Below are positions 1 to 5,352 of a stretch of 7,335 nt of DNA, piece after piece. Position numbers and translations under genes: made by a program. How positions within the stretch are numbered: position 1 is the first letter of the stretch; each line of letters opens with the position of its first letter. Where the stretch lies: the NCBI GenBank assembly GCA_021811225.1, contig JAJZPJ010000130.1:1-7335 (forward strand), read 5' to 3'. The DNA is from Pseudomonadota bacterium (GTDB taxonomy: Bacteria > Pseudomonadota > Gammaproteobacteria > Burkholderiales > Rhodocyclaceae). The notes beneath the pieces are model-generated. The model ran no database searches. It was given only the letters and a program-made list of their open reading frames with translations, and was not told where the DNA came from.

Positions 1-255
1 GCCTACCTGGCGGCGCACCCCAAGGCCGGCGACTTGATGGAAGGTACAGGCGGAGTGCGCAAGCTGCGCTGGGCGCGTGGTGGCCGGGGCAAGAGCGGCG
101 GCGTGAGGATCATCTACTACGTCCATAGCGATGCGATGCCGCTTTATTTGCTGACGCTGTTCGCCAAAAGCGAGCGGGCGAATCTGAGCAAGGCGGAGCG
201 CAATGACTTGGCGGCCTTGGTGGTAACGCTGGTGGATTATTGGCTAGAGGATTGA
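1..255 (+). CDS. RelE/HigB-family toxin, 5' end outside the window
   Basis: The reading frame is open from the first base and ends at TGA 253-255, giving 84 visible residues. The family is about 100-115 residues long, so roughly 20-30 N-terminal residues lie outside the window. The visible part shows the pattern of the RelE-like toxins of type II toxin-antitoxin systems: G-x-GG-x-RKLRW (about residues 15-24), then a basic glycine-rich GRGKSGG stretch, then VRIIYY, and a C-terminal LFAKSERANLSKAE segment. Known members cut mRNA, usually on the ribosome, and are neutralised by a partner protein. The next gene, 3 bases downstream, is a helix-turn-helix protein, as expected for a toxin-first (higBA-like) operon. 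An internal TTG/ATG at 34-39 is not the real start, because conserved sequence (AYLAAHPKAGD) continues upstream of it. The family call is secure. The exact subfamily and whether the toxin is active cannot be judged. Confidence 0.88.
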   Translation, partial: AYLAAHPKAGDLMEGTGGVRKLRWARGGRGKSGGVRIIYYVHSDAMPLYLLTLFAKSERANLSKAERNDLAALVVTLVDYWLED

Positions 256-258
256 ATC

Positions 259-549
259 ATGGGTAAGACATTCGAGAGCATCAAGGCGGGACTGGTGGAA
301 GCGATCGCGCACGCCAAGAGCGACAAGGCCGGCGCGGGCGTGCGCATTTATCGGCCAAACACGGTGAACGTGCGGGAACTGCGCCAGCGTGTTGGCATGA
401 CACAAGAGCAATTCGCCGCCCGCTTCGGGTTTTCCGTGGCGACGTTGCGCCATTGGGAACGCGGCGACCGCGCGCCAGCCGGCCCGGCCCTGGTGTTGCT
501 GAACGTGATCGCCAAGGATCATAAGGCCGTCATGAAGGCGCTGCAATGA
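259..549 (+). CDS. XRE-family helix-turn-helix antitoxin (HigA-like)
   Basis: This encodes a 96-residue protein starting at ATG 259. AGAGGA (246-251), 7 bases upstream inside the end of the toxin gene, is a good ribosome binding site. The C-terminal half is a classic XRE/Cro-type DNA-binding domain, about residues 37-90. The helix-turn-helix core runs through RVGMTQEQFAARFGFSVATL and is followed by RHWERGDRAP, the usual W-E-x-G turn. The N-terminal 35 residues probably hold the toxin-binding part. Antitoxins of this type bind and block the RelE-like toxin and repress their own promoter. The 3-base gap to the toxin gene points to translational coupling. The promoter and operator would lie left of the window. 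It could instead be a plain regulator, but the pairing makes antitoxin much more likely. Confidence 0.88.
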   Translation: MGKTFESIKAGLVEAIAHAKSDKAGAGVRIYRPNTVNVRELRQRVGMTQEQFAARFGFSVATLRHWERGDRAPAGPALVLLNVIAKDHKAVMKALQ

Positions 550-575
550 ACTGACTTCGCCGTAAGGCAAAGAGC

Positions 576-643
576 GGGGCCGGTTGGTGATCGAGTCACC
601 AGCAGGCCCCTAACCACGAAGCACCTGACTAGGAGATGCAAGC
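576..643 (+). promoter_or_regulatory. Strong hairpin with 5'-leader layout, possible cis-regulatory RNA
   Basis: The arms 576-590 and 596-610 pair over 15 positions, with one G-A mismatch and one G-T pair, around the 5-base loop TCGAG. The outer six pairs are GGGGCC/GGCCCC. No T-run follows the stem, so it is not a standard intrinsic terminator. The next bases are TAACCACGAAGC, then AGGAG at about 631-635, then ATG at 644. The order hairpin, short spacer, ribosome binding site and start codon is that of a structured 5' leader. From memory, similar hairpin plus CUAACC leaders stand before genes on plasmids and integrative elements (the radC and STAXI motif classes come to mind). I cannot confirm membership. 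Confidence 0.5.
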
Positions 644-955
644 ATGGCTGCCAAAAAGATCATCACGGAACAGGGTTTCTCGCTTAACCATGCGGGTTTT
701 CGCGGTGCTGTCCCGGCTGTCCCGGCACAAAATGCAAAGGTAAGGATAAAAGCGAAGCGAAACGACGCGGGGGCGATGGCGGCCAGGAATGTATTTGCGC
801 CGGAAATCCGGGTGGGTGGGGCTTGGCCGTGGCTACTGTTGCGGTGCTGCCGGTCGGGCGAGCGCAGGGCAGAGTGGGGGGCATGGGTAGCGGGTCCTTC
901 TGGGCCTTTTTCAAGATGTGGGGCCGAAGACTCGCGGAAAAATTCTAGCGGCTAG
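644..955 (+). pseudogene. Possible short ORF or decayed gene start
   Basis: An ATG at 644 with a good upstream AGGAG opens a 103-codon frame ending in TAG 953-955. The first 15 or so residues (MAAKKIITEQGFSLN) look like a plausible protein start. The rest is rich in Arg, Trp, Gly and Cys and resembles translated non-coding DNA, with codon use unlike the core genes of this window. I do not recognise a family. The likeliest reading is that the original gene behind this start was lost or frameshifted by deletion, leaving its leader and first codons. It could also be a real small accessory protein or chance. Confidence 0.22.
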
Positions 956-1178
956 TTCCTGGGGTAAGTGAAATTAACCGCCGATGTGGAATGGTGAAAT
1001 GGTGAAGGGTTGGCGGCATGATCAATGCCGAAAGCACCCAAGCAAGCATGTTCTGTGTAGCTACATGCGTAGCTTTTTAAACAGACGGAAACAAAGACAC
1101 GCACCAGCACTGGCTTGTAGGAGATTTCGAAGGTGCTGGCGAAGAACCTCTGAGTCCTCCGGCTGCCGCCCCGGTCAC
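956..1178. other. Gene-free stretch with several short inverted repeats
   Basis: I see no convincing gene here on either strand. It contains an exact 8-base tandem repeat ATGGTGAA (991-1006). It also has a 6-bp hairpin CGGCAT/ATGCCG with a GATCA loop (1014-1030), two overlapping hairpins at 1046-1078 described separately, and a 7-bp inverted repeat CCAGCAC/GTGCTGG (1104-1110 and 1133-1139). The sequence looks less GC-rich than the flanking core genes, which suggests decayed or acquired DNA. An 84-residue frame on the - strand (952-1206) has no recognisable content. Confidence 0.5.
1059..1078 (+). terminator. Small hairpin followed by T-run, with a competing upstream hairpin
   Basis: AGCTAC (1059-1064) pairs with GTAGCT (1069-1074) around the loop ATGC and is followed by TTTT (1075-1078). 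This is the outline of a weak intrinsic terminator. A second exact 6-bp pair, GCATGT (1046-1051) with ACATGC (1063-1068), uses bases of the first hairpin, so both cannot form fully at once. The stems are short, so termination strength is doubtful. Confidence 0.3.
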
Positions 1179-1207
1179 TTGCCAATGTCATATCACGGCC
1201 GCACAAT
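1179..1207 (+). promoter_or_regulatory. Sigma70-like promoter for the diguanylate cyclase gene
   Basis: TTGCCA (1179-1184, 5 of 6 to TTGACA) is followed after exactly 17 bases by CACAAT (1202-1207, 4 of 6 to TATAAT). Transcription would begin near 1214, about 30 bases before the ATG at 1243. The fit is moderate, and such matches also occur by chance. Confidence 0.4.
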
Positions 1208-1240
1208 GCCGGCTGACCCTTGGGCGGCCACTAGCCGGCA
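1207..1240. repeat. 8-bp perfect inverted repeat next to the start codon, possible operator or hairpin
   Basis: TGCCGGCT (1207-1214) and AGCCGGCA (1233-1240) are exact reverse complements separated by 18 bases. The left arm touches the proposed -10 box and the right arm ends two bases before the ATG at 1243. It could be an operator half-site pair. If transcription starts further upstream, it could instead be an mRNA hairpin hiding the translation start. No clear Shine-Dalgarno sequence lies in front of that ATG. Confidence 0.4.
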
Positions 1241-1242
1241 CG

Positions 1243-3312
1243 ATGTTCGACACCCTGCGCACCCTGCTGCATTCCCTGCGCTTCCGCCTGGCGATCGCCA
1301 GCAGCGCGGTGCTGGTGGTCGTGCTGCTCCTGGTGGGCGGCAACAGCGTGCGCCTGCTCGACCGGGCGCTGACGGCTCAGGAGGATAGCCGGCTGACCCA
1401 GCTGCAGGTCTTGCTCAACGCCACCCTGGCCGGGCCGCTCGAGCGCCGCGACCTCCCCGTGCTGGCGACCTTGCTCGGCGACTTGCGCCGCCACGGCGGC
1501 CTCGACTACCTGGTGCTGCAAGACGAAGGGGGCGCCGTCGTGGCCAGCGCCGGCTGGAATCGGACGGCTCCGTTGCCGACACGCAGCGTCGGCTATGCCG
1601 ATCTGCCGGTCGGGACCAGTCGTTTCGACGGCGTCTGCGCGGTGCACGACGGCAGCCTGATGCTCGGCCGCCTCTACTACGGCATCCCGGTCGGCTACGC
1701 GCACGCGGCGAAGAGCCATCTGCTCTTCCAGAGCACGCTGATCGGCTGGCTGGCCTTGGTCTTGAGCGCGCTCGCGCTGATCGTGATCGGGCGCTGGCTG
1801 ACCCGCGATCTGCGCCGCCTGCAGCGCGGCGTGGCGGCGCTGCAGCGGGGCGAATCCGCGGTCAGGCTGGCGGTCTCGGGCAGCGGCGAGATCGCCGAGC
1901 TGACGCAGGCGTTCAACCAGATGGCGCAGACGCTGGACGAGCGCGTCCGGGCCTTGCAAAAGAGCGAGGCGCGCTTCCACGCGATCGCCGACTATACCTT
2001 CGGTGCCGAGGCCTGGCTCGATCCGCGGGGCCGCCTGATCTGGGTGAACCCGTCGGTCGAGCGGGTCACCGGCTATACCCCGCAGGAATGCCTGACCGCA
2101 CACAGCATGATCGAGTTGCTGATTTTCGAGAAGGACCGCCGCTATCTGTTTTCCCAGGGGCTGCATGCCCTTCAGGGCGGCCAGGGGCAGAATTTCGAGA
2201 TCCGCCTGCAGCGCAAGGACGGTGCGGTGATCTGGGTCGCCCTCAACTGGCAGGCGATCTACAGCGCCGATGGCGGCTACCAGGGCGTGCGCGTTTCGGT
2301 GGTCGATATCCAGGCGCGCAAGGAGGCCGAACTGCGGCTGCTGCAGACCGTTGCCGAATTGCGGCGCGCCCAGGACCTCTCCGAGGCCTACCTGCGGGCG
2401 AGCAACGAGGAGCGGGCGCGGCTGGAAACCCTGCTCGACGTGCTGCACATCGGCGTCCAGTTCGTCGACACCGGCCACCGGGTGATCTACTGCAACGGGG
2501 CCTTCCGCAGCATCTGGGGCTTTGCCCGCGACGAGAAGCTGATCGGCACGCGCGAGAGCGTTCTGCTCGGGCGGAGCAAATCGCTGCGCCTGGACAACGT
2601 CGCCTATCTGCAGCACCTGGAACAGGTGGAGGCGAGCACCGAGACCAGCGCGCCCTTCGAGATCACGCTGGTCGATGGCCGCGTCATCGCCGAGATCTCG
2701 ACCATGGTGCAGTGCGCCGAGGCCGGGCGGCACAGCGGCCGGGTGTGGACCTTCGAAGACGTCACCGAGAGCAAGGAGAGCGCCGAGCAATTGACCCAGC
2801 TCGCCACCCGCGATCCGCTCACCAATCTCTACAACCGCCGGCGCTTCCACGAGGAACTGGAGCGCATGCTGCCCGATGCCGAACGCCGCGGCGGCCAAGT
2901 CGGTCTGCTGGCGATCGATCTGGACGGCTTCAAACCGGTCAACGACCGCTTCGGCCATCAGGCCGGCGACGAAGTCCTGGTCACCCTGGCCCAGGAGGTC
3001 AGCGCCATCATCCGCCGCAACGAGATGTTCTTCCGCCTGGGCGGCGACGAATTCGCGGTGCTCGCATCGGACAGCACCGAGGCGGACATGGTCGGCCTCG
3101 CCCGCCGGGTCAGCGGCCGCATCGGGCAGACCCGCTTCGTCTTCGCGGGCCAGCAGACGCGGCTCTCCGCCAGCCTGGGCATCGCCCTCTACCCGACGCA
3201 CGCGGGCACCGCCGAACTGCTCGTGGCTCACGCCGACCAGGCCATGTACCTGGCGAAGGGCGGCGGCAAGGACGGCTGGCAGGTGTATCGCAAGCCGGTG
3301 CGGCCCTCCTGA
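1243..3312 (+). CDS. Membrane-anchored diguanylate cyclase with HAMP, two PAS domains and GGDEF
   Basis: This 689-residue protein makes cyclic di-GMP from two GTP. Order by residue: TM1 about 15-33, a periplasmic sensor region of about 130 residues, TM2 about 166-184, HAMP about 183-235 (ending in a short coiled coil), PAS1/PAC about 243-360, a helical linker 360-390, PAS2 about 391-510, and GGDEF about 520-685. The cyclase domain starts with RDPLTNLYNRR (523-533). It has the metal/GTP motif DLDGFKPVND (559-568) and an intact GGDEF signature (600-604), so activity is expected. The usual inhibitory RxxD lies five residues before the signature. Here it reads RRNE (591-594), so product feedback may be weak or absent. 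There is no EAL domain. The ATG at 1243 leaves a sensible signal-anchor N-terminus but lacks a clear ribosome binding site. The ligand of the sensor is unknown. yggX follows 58 bases later and probably has its own promoter. Confidence 0.93.
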   Translation: MFDTLRTLLHSLRFRLAIASSAVLVVVLLLVGGNSVRLLDRALTAQEDSRLTQLQVLLNATLAGPLERRDLPVLATLLGDLRRHGGLDYLVLQDEGGAVVASAGWNRTAPLPTRSVGYADLPVGTSRFDGVCAVHDGSLMLGRLYYGIPVGYAHAAKSHLLFQSTLIGWLALVLSALALIVIGRWLTRDLRRLQRGVAALQRGESAVRLAVSGSGEIAELTQAFNQMAQTLDERVRALQKSEARFHAIADYTFGAEAWLDPRGRLIWVNPSVERVTGYTPQECLTAHSMIELLIFEKDRRYLFSQGLHALQGGQGQNFEIRLQRKDGAVIWVALNWQAIYSADGGYQGVRVSVVDIQARKEAELRLLQTVAELRRAQDLSEAYLRASNEERARLETLLDVLHIGVQFVDTGHRVIYCNGAFRSIWGFARDEKLIGTRESVLLGRSKSLRLDNVAYLQHLEQVEASTETSAPFEITLVDGRVIAEISTMVQCAEAGRHSGRVWTFEDVTESKESAEQLTQLATRDPLTNLYNRRRFHEELERMLPDAERRGGQVGLLAIDLDGFKPVNDRFGHQAGDEVLVTLAQEVSAIIRRNEMFFRLGGDEFAVLASDSTEADMVGLARRVSGRIGQTRFVFAGQQTRLSASLGIALYPTHAGTAELLVAHADQAMYLAKGGGKDGWQVYRKPVRPS

Positions 3313-3331
3313 TCGTTGGCTGGATTCGCGC

Positions 3332-3337
3332 TACAAT
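3332..3337 (+). promoter_or_regulatory. Possible -10 box for yggX
   Basis: TACAAT (5 of 6 to TATAAT) lies in the 58-base gap between the cyclase gene and yggX, 33 bases before the yggX ATG. No good -35 box is found at 16-18 bases spacing, so this rests on the -10 match and position alone. Confidence 0.35.
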
Positions 3338-3370
3338 CCGCCGTCGCTATCCGCAGAAGAAGGAAACCCC

Positions 3371-3637
3371 ATGGCACGAATGGTCAATTGCATCAAGCTC
3401 GGCCGCGAAGCCGAAGGCCTCGACTTCCCGCCGATACCCGGAGAAATCGGCAAGCGGATCTACGAGGGCGTCTCCAAGGAAGCCTGGCAGCAGTGGGTCA
3501 GGATGCAGACCATGCTGATCAACGAGAACCGCCTCAACCTCGCCGATCCCCAGGCGCGCAAGTACCTCGCCGAGCAGGTGCAGAAGCACTTCTTCGGCGA
3601 CGGCTCGGACAAGGTTTCCGGTTTCGTACCGCAGTAA
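3371..3637 (+). CDS. yggX: Probable Fe(2+)-trafficking protein, YggX family
   Basis: This small cytoplasmic protein of 88 residues matches the usual family length (about 90). The family protects iron-sulfur proteins from oxidative damage and is thought to help iron handling. Family landmarks run the whole length: VNCIKLGREAEGLDFPP at the N-terminus with the conserved Cys7, then PGEIGKRIYEGVSKEAW, a central WVRMQTMLINENRLNLADP, and a C-terminal YLAEQVQKHFFG. The start is supported by AAGGA (3360-3364) six bases before the ATG. In many proteobacteria yggX sits next to mutY or other DNA-repair genes. Here it stands between a diguanylate cyclase gene and the convergent phoU. It may be its own unit, given the possible -10 box at 3332. 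The identification is firm, and the gene appears intact. Confidence 0.95.
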   Translation: MARMVNCIKLGREAEGLDFPPIPGEIGKRIYEGVSKEAWQQWVRMQTMLINENRLNLADPQARKYLAEQVQKHFFGDGSDKVSGFVPQ

Positions 3638-3639
3638 TC

Positions 3640-3688
3640 CCGTCACTGCGTGGCAGCCTAGATCGCCACGCTGCGCTCGCGACGACGG
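3640..3688. repeat. CTAG-centred palindromic intergenic repeat
   Basis: GCGTGGC (3648-3654) pairs exactly with GCCACGC (3665-3671) around a 10-base loop containing CTAG (3658-3661). Outer CCGTC (3640-3644) matches GACGG (3684-3688). The right arm carries extra bases (CTGCGCTCGCGAC) without a partner, as if the left arm had lost part of a longer palindrome. The layout resembles the dispersed CTAG-centred palindromes common between proteobacterial genes. It begins two bases after the yggX stop codon. Confidence 0.5.
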
Positions 3689-3708
3689 CGTTGGTGGTGG
3701 GAAAGGCA

Positions 3709-3741
3709 GGCGCCGCCGCCGGGCCGCCCCAAGGCGGCGCC
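3709..3741. terminator. GC-rich hairpin between convergent genes
   Basis: GGCGCCGCC (3709-3717) and GGCGGCGCC (3733-3741) form a perfect 9-bp stem with a 15-base loop. It lies between the converging ends of yggX and phoU, where a two-way transcription stop is expected. There is no T-run on either side, so classic intrinsic termination is not shown. It may instead block RNA decay or be part of a repeat. Confidence 0.4.
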
Positions 3742-3753
3742 AGCGTGAGACAT

Positions 3754-3812
3754 GGAGTCCCGCAGGGACGAACCTCCGTCACCCCCTCCCCCGGGGAGGG
3801 GGCCGGGGGGTA
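3754..3812. repeat. Hairpin plus C-run/G-run palindrome
   Basis: GTCCC/GGGAC (3757-3761 and 3765-3769) forms a small hairpin, flanked by GGAG and CTCC that extend it loosely. Next comes a near-perfect palindrome in which a C-run broken by one T (3782-3792) mirrors a G-run broken by one A (3793-3802), followed by a second G-run (3805-3810). On the + strand the G-runs could also stack as a quadruplex, though a clean fourth G-tract of three is missing. It ends about 10 bases before the phoU stop codon. A termination or RNA-stability role is an inference. Confidence 0.45.
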
Positions 3813-3821
3813 GGCAATAAC

Positions 3822-4523
3822 TCAGCCCGCCACTTCCCGCTCGATCGCTTCCAGGCCGATGTGGCGGACGTCGCGTCCCTTGGCCATATAGACCACGTAT
3901 TCGGAAATGTTCTTGGCGTGGTCGCCGATGCGTTCGATCGACTTGGCGATGAACATCAGGTCGATCGAGCGCGAGATGGTGCGCGGGTCTTCCATCATGA
4001 AGGTGATCAACTGGCGCATCACGCTCTTGAACTCGGCATCGACCTCCTTGTCCTGGCGCACCACCTGGGCGGCGGCGTTGAGGTCCATGCGGGCGTAGGC
4101 GTCGAGCGCCATGCGCAGCATGCCGACGGCGTCTTCCGCCATGTGGCTGAGATCGATGCGCGGCATCAGGGCAGCGCCGGCGTCGTGGATCGATTTGCCC
4201 ACCTTGGCGATTTTCTTCGCCTCGTCGCCGATCCGCTCCAGGTCGGTGATGGTCTTCACCACCATCATCACCATGCGCAGGTCCACCGCGGTCGGCTGGC
4301 GCCGGGCGATGATCTGGGTGCAGGCCTCGTCCAGTTCGACTTCCAGGCGATTGACCTGATGATCGTTGTCGATGGTCAGGTCCAGCAGGTTCGGGTCGCC
4401 TTCGATCAGTCCCTTCATGGCCTGGACGATCTGCTGCTCGACCAGCCCGCCCATCTGCAGCACGCGGGTGCGGATGTTCTCGAGATCGGTGTCGTACTGC
4501 TTGACGATGTGTTCGTGGCTCAT
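3822..4523 (-). CDS. phoU: Phosphate-signalling regulator PhoU
   Basis: This 233-residue cytoplasmic protein of PhoU-family length is made of two repeated three-helix bundles. Each repeat carries the family's metal-binding motif: ERIGDEAKKIAK at 96-107 and ERIGDHAKNISE at 197-208, both with the E-xxx-D spacing intact (E96/D100, E197/D201). PhoU connects the Pst phosphate transporter to the sensor kinase PhoR, shutting off the Pho regulon when phosphate is plentiful, and influences phosphate uptake. It starts at the ATG complementary to 4521-4523, with only a weak GGGA upstream. It lies 43 bases downstream of rpiA on the same strand, so co-transcription is possible. No pst or phoBR genes are visible in the window, and no clear Pho box was seen before it. 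The gene is intact and the identification firm. Confidence 0.96.
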   Translation of the reverse strand: MSHEHIVKQYDTDLENIRTRVLQMGGLVEQQIVQAMKGLIEGDPNLLDLTIDNDHQVNRLEVELDEACTQIIARRQPTAVDLRMVMMVVKTITDLERIGDEAKKIAKVGKSIHDAGAALMPRIDLSHMAEDAVGMLRMALDAYARMDLNAAAQVVRQDKEVDAEFKSVMRQLITFMMEDPRTISRSIDLMFIAKSIERIGDHAKNISEYVVYMAKGRDVRHIGLEAIEREVAG

Positions 4524-4566
4524 GGCGGCAATTCCCAGTGTCCGGTTTGCGAAATCTACCAGATCA

Positions 4567-5259
4567 TTATGAAGGATTTGTTGCGCCGGCGCGGCGCAGC
4601 GTTTTCACGCCCGCGGGCGTGGCCAGGAGCAGCAGGTCGGCGCCGCGCAGCGCGAACAGTCCGTTGGTGACGACGCCGGGGATCTGGTTGATGCGGGTCT
4701 CGAGCCGCACGGGATCGGCGATGGTGAGGCCATGCACGTCCAGGATCTGGTTGCCGTTGTCGCTGACGAAGCCCTGGCGCAGCTTCGCCTGGCCGCCCAG
4801 CCCGGCCAGCTCCCGGGCGACGTGGGCGCGGGCCATGGGGATGACCTCCACCGGCAGCGGAAACTTACCCAGGGTGGCGACCAGCTTGCTCTGGTCGCAG
4901 ACGCAGACGAAGGTCCTGGCCACCGCCGCGACGATCTTCTCCCGGGTCAGCGCGCCGCCGCCGCCCTTGACCATCATCAGCTCGGCGTCGATCTCGTCGG
5001 CGCCATCGACGTAGATCGGCAGCTCGGAGACCTCGTTCAGGTCGAGCACCTTGATGCCGTGGGCCTCCAGCCGCCTCTTGCTGGCGTCGGAGCTGGCCAC
5101 CGCGCCGGCGATCCGGTCCTTGATCGCCGCCAGCTCGTCGATGAAGAAGTTCGCCGTCGAGCCGGTGCCGACGCCGATGATCGCGCCCTCGCCGATGTTG
5201 GCCGCGACGTAGTCGCGCGCCGCGCGCGCCACCGCCTGTTTCAGTTGGTCCTGGGTCAT
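4567..5259 (-). CDS. rpiA: Ribose-5-phosphate isomerase A
   Basis: RpiA interconverts ribose 5-phosphate and ribulose 5-phosphate in the non-oxidative pentose phosphate pathway. The protein is 230 residues from the chosen start, close to the E. coli enzyme (219). Visible motifs are the phosphate-binding GVGTGST (29-35), SSDAS (56-60), the active-site YVDGADEID (83-91), and KGGGGALTREK (98-108). By alignment with E. coli RpiA, D85, D88, K98 and E107 match catalytic D81, D84, K94 and E103. The frame opens 16 codons earlier (5307), but the start MTQDQLKQ at 5259 is preferred because AAGGA lies 9 bases upstream and the family begins here. It lies 82 bases behind lpdA and 43 before phoU, with a possible -10 box of its own at 5287-5292. 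Confidence 0.96.
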   Translation of the reverse strand: MTQDQLKQAVARAARDYVAANIGEGAIIGVGTGSTANFFIDELAAIKDRIAGAVASSDASKRRLEAHGIKVLDLNEVSELPIYVDGADEIDAELMMVKGGGGALTREKIVAAVARTFVCVCDQSKLVATLGKFPLPVEVIPMARAHVARELAGLGGQAKLRQGFVSDNGNQILDVHGLTIADPVRLETRINQIPGVVTNGLFALRGADLLLLATPAGVKTLRRAGATNPS

Positions 5260-5286
5260 CTCGTTTCTTCCTTGGTATGAACTGCG

Positions 5287-5292
5287 AGTATA
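5287..5292 (-). promoter_or_regulatory. Possible -10 box for rpiA
   Basis: On the - strand this reads TATACT (5 of 6 to TATAAT), preceded by GC, 27 bases before the preferred rpiA start. No convincing -35 box is present at 16-18 bases. It lies in the lpdA-rpiA gap and also within the unlikely upstream extension of the rpiA frame, which argues for the shorter start. Confidence 0.4.
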
Positions 5293-5328
5293 GCGAGCCA
5301 CGGTCACCCCTTGCCTGAAAGGGGGAAG

Positions 5329-5352
5329 GTCATTTCTTCCGTCATTTCTTCC
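5329..5352. repeat. Exact 12-bp tandem duplication over the lpdA stop codon
   Basis: GTCATTTCTTCC occurs twice back to back (5329-5340 and 5341-5352). On the - strand the first unit read encodes the final Lys-Lys and TGA stop of lpdA. The second repeats the same Lys-Lys-TGA in frame just after it. An 11-base near copy (one mismatch) lies at 5261-5271 and contains the rpiA ribosome binding site. Confidence 0.85.

Noticed and set aside
1095..1185. Possible c-di-GMP (GEMM) riboswitch before the cyclase gene
   Set aside because: A few words look similar (CACGCAC, CCTCCGG), but the conserved GCAAACC and CGCAAAGCC segments and the tetraloop-receptor arrangement are missing.
952..1206. An 84-residue frame on the - strand
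   Set aside because: There is no recognisable family, and it lies over the proposed cyclase promoter region and the hairpins. It is probably chance.
1231..3231. A 666-codon open frame on the - strand opposite the diguanylate cyclase gene
   Set aside because: Its translation is low-complexity (Ala, Gln, Asp, Arg, Gly) with no domain. The + strand has clear HAMP, PAS and GGDEF motifs. It is the usual antisense shadow of a high-GC gene.
2088..3518. A 476-codon + strand frame overlapping the cyclase gene and yggX
   Set aside because: It is an Arg/Pro/Gly-rich out-of-frame reading of two well-supported genes, with no recognisable domain.
5260..5307. A 16-residue N-terminal extension of RpiA
   Set aside because: It has no ribosome binding site and includes the proposed -10 box. 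The family N-terminus and a good AAGGA support the start at 5259.
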